DNA of 64,000 nucleotides, taken from contig NZ_JAAABL010000001.1 in NCBI RefSeq assembly GCF_009900765.1, positions 1 through 64,000 on the forward strand. The letters are read 5' to 3'. The position numbers were made by a program, and so were the translations under genes. Source of the DNA: Rhodovarius lipocyclicus. GTDB taxonomy: Bacteria; Pseudomonadota; Alphaproteobacteria; Acetobacterales; Acetobacteraceae. This document shows, piece after piece, positions 17,924 through 27,215 of the stretch (position 1 is its first letter; each line of letters begins with the position of its first letter). Under the pieces are notes generated by a model. The model was given only the letters and a program-made list of their open reading frames with translations, had not been told where the DNA came from and searched no databases.

Positions 17924-19165
17924 TCAGCTGCGCACCAGCGAGCAGCCCCCCTCCGCCAGCGGGCGGAAGCTTTCCTCGGCCGAGGTGGTGGCGAGCAGCT
18001 TGTAGTAATCCCACGGCGCGCGGCTTTCGGCCGGGCTCTTCACCTCGAACAGATAGGTCGGGTGAATCTTGCGGCCGTCCACGCGGATGCTGCCGGCACC
18101 GAAGCAGTCATCCTCGGTGGGGGTGGCCTTCATGCGGTTCACGGCTTCCACGCCGCTGGCCTTGGCGGCGGCCACACCCATCTCGGCCACGGCCTTCAGG
18201 TAATGCAGCGCGCCGGCGTAGCAGCCCGCATGCACCATGGTGGGCTTCACATTGCCCGGCAGGTTGCCGATGCGCTGGGTGAAGGCGCGGGTGCGGTCGT
18301 TCAGATCCCAGTAGAAGCTTTCCGTCAGCACCAGCCCCTGCGCCGTCTGCAGGCCCAGGCTGTGCACGTCGGTGATGAACACCAGCAGCCCCGCCAGCTT
18401 CACGCCGCGCCGGGTGATGCCGAATTCCGCCGCCTGCTTGATGCTGTTGATGGTGTCCGCACCCGCATTCGCCAGCCCGATCACCTGCGCGCGCGAAGCC
18501 TGCGCCTGCACGAGATAGGAGGAGAAGTCGGTCGTGCCCGGGAAGGGCGTGCGCACGCTGCCCAGGATGCTGCCGCCCGCATTGCGGATGAAGGTGCTGG
18601 TGTCGCGTTCCAGCGCGTGGCCGAAGGCGTAGTCGGCGGTGATGAAGAACCAGCGCTGCCCGCCCGCGCGCACCATGGCGCCGCCGGTGGATTTGGCCAG
18701 CATCCAGGTGTCGTAGGTCCAGTGGATGGTGTTGGGCGAGCAGGCGGAGCCCGTCAGGTCGGACGCCGCGGCGCCCGAGTTGATGAACACCTTGTTCTTC
18801 TCGCGCACGATGGTGTTCACGGCCAGCGCCACCGAGGAGGTGGGCACATCCATGATCACGTCCACGCCGTCGCGGTCGATCCACTGGCGCACCACAGTGC
18901 TGCCGACATCGGGGCGGTTCTGGTGGTCGGCCTGCACCACCTCGACCGTGATGCCGCGCGCCTCGATGCCGCTGTCCTTGATGGCCTGGCGCACCGCCTG
19001 GGTGGAGCCCGCGCCCGACAGGTCGCGATAGGTGCCGGACTGGTCGTTCAGCACGCCGATCTTGATGGTGTTGGCCGCCTGGGCGCGGGCGGAACGGTAA
19101 GGCAGCGCCCCCCAGACGGGCGTGCTGGCGGCGGCGCCCAAAAGGGCGCGACGGTTGAAGTTCAT
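17924..19165 (-). CDS. Liv-type ABC substrate-binding protein, copy 2
   Basis: A 413-aa periplasmic receptor, paralogous to the one downstream. It begins MNFNRRALLGAAASTPVWG with a twin-arginine-like start and cleavage near ARAQAA. The binding fold starts NTIKIGVLNDQSGTYRDLSG and shares VVQADHQNRPDVGS with copy 1. GGAGGAACACAAGAA precedes the ATG. Two receptors with one set of permeases and ATPases imply two related ligands or a ligand and its intermediate. Confidence 0.88.
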   Translation of the reverse strand: MNFNRRALLGAAASTPVWGALPYRSARAQAANTIKIGVLNDQSGTYRDLSGAGSTQAVRQAIKDSGIEARGITVEVVQADHQNRPDVGSTVVRQWIDRDGVDVIMDVPTSSVALAVNTIVREKNKVFINSGAAASDLTGSACSPNTIHWTYDTWMLAKSTGGAMVRAGGQRWFFITADYAFGHALERDTSTFIRNAGGSILGSVRTPFPGTTDFSSYLVQAQASRAQVIGLANAGADTINSIKQAAEFGITRRGVKLAGLLVFITDVHSLGLQTAQGLVLTESFYWDLNDRTRAFTQRIGNLPGNVKPTMVHAGCYAGALHYLKAVAEMGVAAAKASGVEAVNRMKATPTEDDCFGAGSIRVDGRKIHPTYLFEVKSPAESRAPWDYYKLLATTSAEESFRPLAEGGCSLVRS

Positions 19166-19196
19166 TTCTTGTGTTCCTCCTGTATGTGGGCGGCGT

Positions 19197-19893
<697 letters not shown>

Positions 19894-19901
<8 letters not shown>

Positions 19902-20676
19902 GCACACTCTCCGGGGCGCCGACGCTTTGCGGGTCCTCGCCCAGATAGGCCGCGATCACTTCGGGGTTGCGGGAGACCTCGGCATAGTCGCCCTCCGCCA
20001 ACACCTGGCCGCGCGCCAGCACGGTGATGCGGTCGCACAGCCCCTCGACCACCTTCAGATTGTGTTCCACCAGCAGCACGGTGCGGCCGACGGAGACACG
20101 CTTCACCAGGGCGACGATGCGGTCCACGTCCTCGGCCGTCATGCCGGCCGTGGGTTCGTCCAGCAGCATCATCTGCGGTTCCATCGCCAGCGTCGTGGCC
20201 ATCTCCAGCGCACGCTTGCGGCCATAGGGAAGCTGGCCGGCGGAAAGCTGCGCGTATTCCGTCAGCCCCACATCCTCCAGCAATTCCATGGCCCGCGAAT
20301 CGTACTGCTTCAGCAGAGAGGCGGGGCGCCAGAAATCGAAGCTGTTCCCCCGCTGGCGCTGCAGCGCCACGCGCACATTCTCCATCACCGACAGGTGCGG
20401 AAACACCGCCGAGATCTGGAAGCTGCGCACGAGGCCGAGGCGCGCGACCTCGGCGGGCTTCATCGCGGTGATGTCGCGCCCGTCATAGGTGATGCGCCCC
20501 CGCGTGACCGGCAGGAACTTCGTCAGCAGATTGAAGCAGGTTGTCTTGCCCGCGCCGTTCGGTCCGATCAGGGCGTGGATCGAACCACGCCTGACCTTGA
20601 GGTTCACGCCGGAGACCGCGGCGAAGCCGCGGAACTCCTTGGTCATACCCTCAGTCTCCAGGATGAAGTCGTTCAC
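19894..20676 (-). CDS. Liv-type ABC ATPase, LivG-like
   Basis: A 260-aa ATPase with Walker A GPNGAGKTTCFN, Walker B MMLLDEPTAGM and the conserved H-loop VEHNLKVV. The signature helix reads LPYGRKRALEMA; departure from LSGGQ is normal for LivG. It starts at a GTG (20676) after GAGAGGCAACCGG. It heads the transport genes, 157 bases after the DUF1185 gene. That gap holds a small hairpin (20712-20730) and no gene. Confidence 0.92.
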
Positions 20677-20833
20677 CCGGTTGCCTCTCCTACGTTTCCT
20701 GCGTCGTCATTCGGGTGAGTTCCCCACCCGTTAACCTTGTTATGGCGATGCAACATCCGCATGGCAAGCATCGAAAACACGCTGAGGTGAAAGCATTGCC
20801 AGAACGCCAAGCCCCCAGACGCGCAGAGGAATT

Positions 20834-21409
20834 TCAGCGAAGCCCGTCATGGCCCTCGATCTCCTCGGCGCTCAGCCCGCCGATGCGCGGACAGGGCCGC
20901 CCGCCCTTGGACAAGGCCAGCGCCAGCAGGATTTCCCCAGCCATCGGCGCGTCCGTCACGCGCAGTTCGATGGCGTCGAAATGACTGCGGACGAAGGCCG
21001 CGTCCTTGTGCCCCAGCGGGATGTCGATGGTGGCCCCCATCCCCGCCCGTTTCTTGGCAGAGGGGATCAGCGCGGCACCCCCGCCCAGCGCGGCGCGCAC
21101 GGGCGTGCCCATCTTGGGGTGCAGCAGGGCGGCGGCGTGTTCCAGCTCACCTCCCTCCCCCACGATGGCGGCCTTGCCGTAGGAATCGGCCTCGCCCCCC
21201 ATCGCGGCCAGGGCGCGTTCGACCAGTTCAGCGCCCAGCGCCTCCCCGGCGTCGATCAGGGGTGTCAGGTCCTGTTCGAAATGCCCGGCGAAGGGGTTTT
21301 TCAGCACGCAGGCCGCGATGGCGCGGCGGCGCGGCTGCGGCAGGGGGCGCCCGCCTTCCTCCAGCACGTCCTCGGTCAGCAGGATGAATTTACGGATCTG
21401 CATCGGCAT
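20834..21409 (-). CDS. DUF1185 / amino acid synthesis family protein
   Basis: A 191-aa cytoplasmic protein matching the family labelled amino acid synthesis (PF06684/DUF1185), whose reaction is not established as far as I know. Visible conserved parts are RAIAACVLKNPFAGHFEQDL near residues 29-48, GKAAIVGEGGELEHAAALLHP and the end with RVTDAPMAGEILLALALSKGG, from which the family is recognised. It is the first minus-strand gene of the Liv block and is divergent from the reductase-like gene. That layout suggests one regulated catabolic unit. Confidence 0.78.
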   Translation of the reverse strand: MPMQIRKFILLTEDVLEEGGRPLPQPRRRAIAACVLKNPFAGHFEQDLTPLIDAGEALGAELVERALAAMGGEADSYGKAAIVGEGGELEHAAALLHPKMGTPVRAALGGGAALIPSAKKRAGMGATIDIPLGHKDAAFVRSHFDAIELRVTDAPMAGEILLALALSKGGRPCPRIGGLSAEEIEGHDGLR

Positions 21410-21538
21410 GGGTCACACCTTCGCGGGGGCACGGCAGGGCTTGGGCAATGCCCGCCTGACGGCCCGGTTTCCTTCCCAAGCTGGAACTGGTGCGCCCCGC
21501 GCCGCAATGCCAGTGTTCAGGGTGGCAAGGAGCAGGCG

Positions 21539-23026
21539 ATGAGCGACAGAACCGCCATTTTCGGGGCCCGCGAGGGCAATGAAGGCATTGTGCGCTGCGA
21601 TGCCTGCCCGGTGCTGTGCCGCATCCGCCCCGGCCGCGCCGGCGCCTGCCAGCGTTATGCCAATGAGGACGGCCGCCTGGTCCGCACCGAGCCGCTGGTG
21701 CTGCTGGAGCGCACAGTGGCCGAGAACGGCCGCGTGGTACCGTTCCTCGAAGCCTCCCGCGACTGGTCCGGCGGCATCGCGCCGGCCGAGGAATACTTCG
21801 TCTCCGCCATCGGCGCCGGCACCACCTATCCGGACTACAAGCCCGCCCCCTTCATCGTGCAGACCGAATTCCAGGGCGTGGACACCGTGACCGTCGTGAC
21901 GGAGGGCATTTTCAGCTACGCGGGCGTGAAGGTGAAGATCGACACCGACCGCCACCTGGGCCCCGAATGCGCGGCCGTGCGGTATGAGGGCGAGCAGATC
22001 GGCCATGTCACCACCGCCGAATATGGCAGCCAGATGCTGTCGCTGGGCGGCGTGCACCACCTGACCGGCGGCTCGAAGCGTGAGGGTCAGGTGACCTGCC
22101 AGGCGGTCCTCGCCCTGTCGAACAAGCAGGCCATCGAGGTCTCGATCGACGGCGGCGCCACGCTGGTGATCCAGGCCGGCAAGCCGCCCATCGTGAATGG
22201 GGAACCGGAGGCCCGCATGCGCGTGGGCTGCGGGGCCGCCACCATCGGCATCTTCGCCCAGCAATGGTTCGGCCATGTGGATGAGGTGGTGGTGATCGAC
22301 GACCACATCACCGGCGTGCTGACCGAGCACCAAGCGGGCAAGTGCCTGGACATGCGGGCGGCGGGCGTGCGCGTGCGCGGCCGGCGCTCCACCCCGGGGC
22401 GGTATTTCCAGGTGGCCGGGCCCGGCGCCGGCTGGGGCGGCACCAGCATCACGGACCCGCTGGACGTGATCGAGAGCATCGACCCCAAAACCGCCTGGCC
22501 CGGCATGCGCATGCTGATGGTCAGCACCACGGGCGAGGATTCGGCCTGGTTCGTGCTGGATGACGCGCTGCGCCCCGTCCCCGCCCCCATGCCGGCCGCG
22601 GTGCGTGCCGTGGTGGAACGAATCGGCGAGAATTGCGAACCGGCCATGACCTCCGTGCTGTTCATGGCGGGAGCCGGCGGGTCGCTGCGCGCGGGGGTGA
22701 CGGAGAACCCCATCCTGCTGACGCGCAAGGTGCAGTCGGGCGAGATCCGCATCACCATGGGGGGCGCGCCCTGCATTCTGTGGCCGGGGGGCGGCATCAC
22801 GATCATGGCGGATGTGCTATCCATGCCGGACGGGGCGTTCGGTTACGTCCCCACCCCTGCCCTGGTGGCACCGCTGGAGTTCACCATGCCCGCGAGCCTG
22901 TATGCCGCGATCGGCGGCCACACCGCCCAGGCGGTGCCCCTGGCCGAGATCCTGAAGGACTACGGGGACGCCGCCCGCCGCGAATCGTTGCGCGGAGACC
23001 TGCCATGGCCTGGCGCCCCGGCCTGA
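21539..23026 (+). CDS. 6-hydroxynicotinate reductase-like protein
   Basis: A 495-aa protein of the family annotated as 6-hydroxynicotinate reductase after the ferredoxin-dependent clostridial enzyme of nicotinate fermentation. The N-terminus holds four cysteines, Cys20-x2-Cys23-x3-Cys27-x9-Cys37, in CDACPVLCRIRPGRAGAC. This is a metal- or cluster-binding pattern that also opens AmmeMemo-type radical SAM activases. The rest is rich in Gly-containing strands, with a third cysteine-bearing segment VGCGAATIGIFAQQW. AAGGAG precedes the ATG. Its real substrate in an aerobe is uncertain. The UPF0280 start lies inside its last 22 bases. Confidence 0.75.
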   Translation: MSDRTAIFGAREGNEGIVRCDACPVLCRIRPGRAGACQRYANEDGRLVRTEPLVLLERTVAENGRVVPFLEASRDWSGGIAPAEEYFVSAIGAGTTYPDYKPAPFIVQTEFQGVDTVTVVTEGIFSYAGVKVKIDTDRHLGPECAAVRYEGEQIGHVTTAEYGSQMLSLGGVHHLTGGSKREGQVTCQAVLALSNKQAIEVSIDGGATLVIQAGKPPIVNGEPEARMRVGCGAATIGIFAQQWFGHVDEVVVIDDHITGVLTEHQAGKCLDMRAAGVRVRGRRSTPGRYFQVAGPGAGWGGTSITDPLDVIESIDPKTAWPGMRMLMVSTTGEDSAWFVLDDALRPVPAPMPAAVRAVVERIGENCEPAMTSVLFMAGAGGSLRAGVTENPILLTRKVQSGEIRITMGGAPCILWPGGGITIMADVLSMPDGAFGYVPTPALVAPLEFTMPASLYAAIGGHTAQAVPLAEILKDYGDAARRESLRGDLPWPGAPA

Positions 23027-23871
23027 GCGCGAAGGACCTGCCGGACGGGCGATTCTGCCTGGAGGAAGGGCCGATCAGCCTGGTGATCGGCATCGAGGGC
23101 AAGCCCGTGGCGGTGCGCGCCGCGCAGCAGGCCGCCATGATCCGCATGGAAGGCCTGCTGGCCGCCCTGTGCGAGGAACTACCCCTGCTGCGTGCCCCCC
23201 TGGACAACGCCATGCCCGCCCTGCGCCACCCCGTGGCCCGGCGCATGGTCGAGGCCTGCTGGCCCCACCGCGCCGATTTCATCACCCCCATGGCCGCCGT
23301 GGCCGGCGCGGTGGCCGAGCACATCCTGAACGCCATCACCGAGGTGCAGGGCATCCAGGCCGCGCATGTGAACAATGGCGGCGACATCGCGGTGTTCCTG
23401 GCGCGCGGCGCCAACCTGCGCGTGGGGCTGTGCGCCGACCTGGCCGATGGCCGGCCGGATGGGCTGGCGGTGCTGGCGGCGGGCGACGGCATCGGCGGCA
23501 TCGCCACCAGCGGCTGGCCGGGGCGCAGCTTCTCTCGGGGGGTGGCCGACGCCGTGACCGTGCTGGCCGCCCGCGCGGCGGATGCCGACGCGGCCGCCAC
23601 CATCATCGCCAACGCCACCGACGCCGACCACCCGGCCGTGCAGCGCCAGCCAGCCCGCGCGCTGGACCCGGACAGCGACCTGGGTGACATCCTCGTGACC
23701 ACGGGCGTGCGCGCGCTGCCGCCGCCGCTGGTGCTGCTGGCGCTGGAACGCGGTGCGCGCGTGGCCGAAAGGCTGGTCTCACGCGGGTTGATCCGGGCCG
23801 CGCTGCTGCGGGTGCAGGGGCAATCCCTGCAGGTGGGCGAATGCAGGGTGCAGGCCCTGCCTAAGGGATAG
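23005..23871 (+). CDS. UPF0280 family protein
   Basis: A 288-aa protein recognised as UPF0280 from MAAVAGAVAEHILNAI, the strand HVNNGGDIAVFLARG and GGIATSGWPGRSFSRG (about residues 95-180). The pattern of Gly-Gly-Asp followed by an S/T-x-G-W segment resembles ApbE-type flavin transferases, to which the family has been compared. No signal peptide is visible. It overlaps the reductase-like gene by 22 bases, so the two are probably co-translated and functionally linked. Confidence 0.78.
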   Translation: MAWRPGLSAKDLPDGRFCLEEGPISLVIGIEGKPVAVRAAQQAAMIRMEGLLAALCEELPLLRAPLDNAMPALRHPVARRMVEACWPHRADFITPMAAVAGAVAEHILNAITEVQGIQAAHVNNGGDIAVFLARGANLRVGLCADLADGRPDGLAVLAAGDGIGGIATSGWPGRSFSRGVADAVTVLAARAADADAAATIIANATDADHPAVQRQPARALDPDSDLGDILVTTGVRALPPPLVLLALERGARVAERLVSRGLIRAALLRVQGQSLQVGECRVQALPKG

Positions 23872-23936
23872 CGGCCAGGGCGCTTGCCCCGCACCCTGCC
23901 CCCCTGCGATGATGCCAAGCCATTGAGGGAACAGGC

Positions 23937-24542
23937 ATGTCGGACACGGAACAGAATGGCAAGCTTGGGCGGCGCCTGATGGTGCTGCGCCTGGCGGCGG
24001 CGGGTGGCGCGGCCGGCGCGCTGCCGGCGCAGGCCCAGGGGCCGAAATCCGGCTGGCGCGCGCCGCCGGGCGCGGCGCCCGAGGGCGTGACCGACAACGA
24101 CCCCGATGACCCCGTGGGGCGCGGCCGCGGCACCGGCAACCGCCCCGGCGGCGCGACGGACAACGACCCCAACGACCCGCCCGGCCAGGGCCGTGGGCGC
24201 GGCGGTGGCGGTGGCGCGCCGAACGGGCCCACCGACAACGACCCCAACGATCCGCCCGGCCAGGGGCGCGGGCGTGGTGGTGGCGTCCCCAACGGCCCCT
24301 CGGACAGCGATCCCAACGACCCGCCGGGCCGTGGGCGCGGCGGCAGCCGTCCGCGCACCCCCACGGGCCCCAGCGACAGCGACCCCAACGACCCGCCCGG
24401 CCAGGGCCGGGGCGGCAACCGGCCGGCACCGACCGGTGCCTCCGACAGCGACCCGAACGACCCGCCGGGCCAGGGCCGGGGCCGGGGCGCGCCCCCGCCG
24501 GTGGCGGCGCCGCCCGCACCCCGGGGCGGCGGCACCAAGTAG
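23937..24542 (+). CDS. Secreted Gly/Arg-rich protein with Asp-Asn repeats
   Basis: A 201-aa low-complexity protein with no family that I recognise. A twin-arginine-like signal (GRRLMVLRLAAAGGAAGALP, residues 11-30) ends near AQAQ. Six repeats follow at residues 53-65, 75-89, 100-114, 123-135, 147-159 and 170-184, each built on D(N/S)DPNDPPGQGRG, with a spacing of 22-25 residues. Acidic D-x-D-x-x-D clusters alternate with RGRG stretches, so it could bind calcium, polyanions or the cell surface. A plausible AGGGAACAGGC ribosome-binding site precedes the ATG. Confidence 0.72.
   Translation: MSDTEQNGKLGRRLMVLRLAAAGGAAGALPAQAQGPKSGWRAPPGAAPEGVTDNDPDDPVGRGRGTGNRPGGATDNDPNDPPGQGRGRGGGGGAPNGPTDNDPNDPPGQGRGRGGGVPNGPSDSDPNDPPGRGRGGSRPRTPTGPSDSDPNDPPGQGRGGNRPAPTGASDSDPNDPPGQGRGRGAPPPVAAPPAPRGGGTK
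24093..24488 (+). repeat. Six tandem coding repeats of about 70 bases
   Basis: The coding DNA of the Gly/Arg-rich protein is itself repetitive: units containing GACCCCAACGACCCGCC recur at spacings of 66-75 bases. Such arrays can change copy number by slippage or recombination. The last three units have the SDSDPND form and units two and three the TDNDPND form, suggesting stepwise duplication. Confidence 0.75.
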
Positions 24543-24545
24543 CGG

Positions 24546-26186
24546 CTACCCCGCCTTGCGCACCTGGTTATAGGGCGCGTAGGGCGGGTGCTCGCCGATC
24601 ACGCTCATATCGATCTCGACCAGCACGGGGCCCTTGGTGGCAAAGGCCTTTTCCAGCGTCGGGCCGAATGCCTCGATGCTGGCCACGCGCATCCCCGGCA
24701 GCCCGGCCAGTGCCGCCAGCGCCATCAGGTCCGGCCCCTTCAGGTCGTGATAGAAGCGGCGGCCGGCCGCGTAATCCTGGATGTGCCGGATCACGCCATA
24801 GCCCTTGTCGTTCATCACCATGATGACCAGCTCGGCCTGCTCCTGCACCGCCGTCCACAGCTCCGGCAGGTTCACGGCGAAGCCGCCATCGCCCACCATG
24901 GCGATGGCCTTGCGGCCATTGCCCGCCAGCGCCGCACCGATGCCCAGCGGCAGCCCGGGCCCGATCGCCGCCCCCACCGGATGCACCGCGTCACGCGGCC
25001 CCAGCACCGGAAAGATGCGGTTGCCCCAGGCGGAGTTGCTGATCGTGACATCGCGCACCCACAGCGCATCCTTGGGCATCACCGCGCGCAGGGTGGCGGG
25101 GAAGCTCTCATACGGGCCGAGGGTGGCAGCGAATTCGGCCACCGCCCTGGCCTTCAGCGCGGCCAGGTCGCGCTGGAATTCGGGCGGCTTGGCTTCCAGC
25201 GCATCGGCGATGGCATGCATCGTCAGGGCCGCGTCGCCCTGCACGAACACATCGGCCGGATAGGTGCGGCCATTCGCCGCCGGGTCGATGTCCACATGGA
25301 TCAGGGGCTTGGGCAGCTTCAGGGCGAAGTCCAGCGTCTCATGCCCGCGCAGGCGGCTGCCCACCACCAGCAGCGCGTCGCAACTGCCATAGAATTCGGC
25401 CACCGGCGGCGCACCCGCGCCATGCAGCCCGCCCAGCGTGCGCGGATCATCCTCCGCGATCACGCCGCGCCCGTTCCAGGAGGTGACGGCACCGAAGCCG
25501 AGGTCCAGCAGGCGCAGCGCGGCCTCCCGCGCGCCCTTGGCGCCATTGCCCAGCCACAGCATGGGGCGCTTGGCCTGCTGCAGCGCGGCGATGGCGGCGG
25601 CCAGGCCATGGGGCTCCGGCGGCGGCGCGGGCGGGATGTTGAGGGCGATGTTCGCCCAGTCCGGCCGCGCGACCTCCATGCGCTGGATGTCGATCGGGAT
25701 TTCCACGCTGACGGGCCCGCGCGGGGGCGTCAGGGCGGCGGTGGCGGCGGCCATCAGGGTGGCCAGGGCCTCCTGTGGGGCGCGCACGCGGAAGGCGCGC
25801 TTGCACACCGCGCCCAGCATGTCCGTCTGGCCCGGCACGTCATGCACCGTGCCCATGTCGCGGTCGATGAAGCGCGTGGCGGTCTGGCCGGTGATGTGCA
25901 GCACCGGGCTGCCGGCGAAGCGCGCCTCGACCAGCCCGGGCACCGCATTGGCCGCCCCGGGCCCCGTGGAGGTGAACACCACCCCCAGATGCCCCGCCAC
26001 CCGGGCATAGGCATCGGCCATATGGGCCCCGCCCATCTCGCCGCGCGCCATCACGTAACGCACGGCGTTGCGCTGGCTGAGCGCGTCCAGCATCGGAATA
26101 TTGTGCACGGAGACAATGCCGAAGGCGGTGTTCACACCCACCGCCGGCAGGAACTCGGCCACGAGTTCACCCACCGTATAGGCCAT
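24546..26186 (-). CDS. Thiamine-diphosphate-dependent enzyme, acetolactate synthase-like
   Basis: A 546-aa protein with the three-domain TPP fold. It has an N-terminal pyrimidine domain with catalytic Glu50 (MARGEMGGAHMADAYAR), a central domain (about 190-320) and a C-terminal diphosphate domain with MVGDGGFAVNLPEL and the metal-binding asparagine in MVMNDKGYG. It lacks clear features of true IlvB, stands without a small subunit and lies next to Bug receptors. A decarboxylase or lyase acting on a 2-oxo acid is therefore more likely than valine biosynthesis. The ATG at 26186 follows AGGGAAGAAACGCC. Confidence 0.82.
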   Translation of the reverse strand: MAYTVGELVAEFLPAVGVNTAFGIVSVHNIPMLDALSQRNAVRYVMARGEMGGAHMADAYARVAGHLGVVFTSTGPGAANAVPGLVEARFAGSPVLHITGQTATRFIDRDMGTVHDVPGQTDMLGAVCKRAFRVRAPQEALATLMAAATAALTPPRGPVSVEIPIDIQRMEVARPDWANIALNIPPAPPPEPHGLAAAIAALQQAKRPMLWLGNGAKGAREAALRLLDLGFGAVTSWNGRGVIAEDDPRTLGGLHGAGAPPVAEFYGSCDALLVVGSRLRGHETLDFALKLPKPLIHVDIDPAANGRTYPADVFVQGDAALTMHAIADALEAKPPEFQRDLAALKARAVAEFAATLGPYESFPATLRAVMPKDALWVRDVTISNSAWGNRIFPVLGPRDAVHPVGAAIGPGLPLGIGAALAGNGRKAIAMVGDGGFAVNLPELWTAVQEQAELVIMVMNDKGYGVIRHIQDYAAGRRFYHDLKGPDLMALAALAGLPGMRVASIEAFGPTLEKAFATKGPVLVEIDMSVIGEHPPYAPYNQVRKAG

Positions 26187-26252
26187 GGCGTTTCTTCCCT
26201 ATTTGTTATGGGAAGAACTGTGCACCCGCTTGCGCAGCTGGGGAAGCGCTCC

Positions 26253-27215
26253 TCAATCCGTCAGCCGGATATTGGCACGCCGGATCACTTCCCCCCATAG
26301 CGCGCTTTCATGTTCGACCAGATTGCCGAATTCCTGGGGTGTGCTGCCCACGGGTTCCGCACCGTCGCGCGCCATGCGCTCGCGGATATCCGGCCGGCGC
26401 GCGGCCTCCTGCACCGCGGCGGACAGGCGCTCCACCGCCCCCGCCGGCATACCCCGCAGCCCGAACAGCCCGAACCACAGATAGGCCGTCAGCTGCGGCC
26501 AGCCCTGCTCGGCGAAGGTCGGGATGTCGGGCGCCGCCTCCAGCCGCCGTTCGGAACTGACGGCCAGGATACGCAGCTGCCCGGCACGGTGGTTGTTGAT
26601 GGCCGGCAGCACGCCGTCGAAGCACATCTTCACATTGCCCGCGACCGCATCGGACAGCATGGGCCCCGAGCCGCGATACGGCACATCCTGCAGGTCGAGC
26701 CCCATGATGGCCTCCGCCTGCTCCGCGAAGACGTGGGTCATGCCGCCGCGCCCCACGGTGCCATAGGCGTGCTGGCCCGGCTCGGCCTTCACCTTGGCCA
26801 CCCATTCGGCCAGGGTCCGGGCTGGGAAGCTCGGATGCACATGCAGCACCAGCGGCAGCCGGGTTCCATTGGAAATCGGCACGAAGGCCGCCGGGTCATA
26901 GCTCAGCCGCGAATAGAGATGCGGGTTGGTGGTGATCACCGCCTGCCCGGCCCAGAGCAGGGTGTGGCCATCGGGTGCCGCCTCGGCCACCGCGTTGGCG
27001 GCGATGGCCCCTGCCCCGCCGCCACGGTTTTCCACCAGCACGGGCTGGCCCAGGGTCTCGGCCATGCGGGCACCAATGGCGCGCGCGCCGTTGTCGGCCG
27101 CCCCACCCGCCGCGAAGGGCACGACCAGGCGGATGGGGCGGGTCGGCGACCAGCCTTGCGCCAGCGCCGGGGCCGCCAGCAGCAGCGGCGCCGCCAGGAA
27201 GCCGCGCCGGAACAT
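26253..27215 (-). CDS. Bug-family tripartite tricarboxylate receptor, copy 1
   Basis: A 320-aa periplasmic receptor with a signal peptide (MFRRGFLAAPLLLAAPALAQ). The Bug pattern is clear: RPIRLVVPFAAGGAADNGAR, then LGQPVLVENRGGGAGAIAAN, and later DVPYRGSGPMLSDAVAGNV. Bug proteins capture carboxylates and other small solutes, classically for TctAB permeases, which are not in this window. Its ATG shares one base with the stop of the upstream Bug gene (TGATG), so the two are co-translated. Confidence 0.9.
   Translation of the reverse strand: MFRRGFLAAPLLLAAPALAQGWSPTRPIRLVVPFAAGGAADNGARAIGARMAETLGQPVLVENRGGGAGAIAANAVAEAAPDGHTLLWAGQAVITTNPHLYSRLSYDPAAFVPISNGTRLPLVLHVHPSFPARTLAEWVAKVKAEPGQHAYGTVGRGGMTHVFAEQAEAIMGLDLQDVPYRGSGPMLSDAVAGNVKMCFDGVLPAINNHRAGQLRILAVSSERRLEAAPDIPTFAEQGWPQLTAYLWFGLFGLRGMPAGAVERLSAAVQEAARRPDIRERMARDGAEPVGSTPQEFGNLVEHESALWGEVIRRANIRLTD

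Noticed and set aside
22133-22168. SIDGGAT in the reductase-like protein as a covalent flavin-attachment site
   Set aside because: The ApbE target pattern needs an acidic residue six positions before the threonine and Ser/Thr before GAT. Here the spacing and residues differ, so I do not call it a site.
24093-24488. Repeats at this position as a CRISPR array
   Set aside because: The units are in frame, encode a regular protein repeat and have no unique spacers of constant length.
24546-26186. Assignment of the TPP enzyme as acetolactate synthase IlvB
   Set aside because: There is no adjacent small-subunit gene or other valine/isoleucine gene, and the neighbours are Bug receptors.
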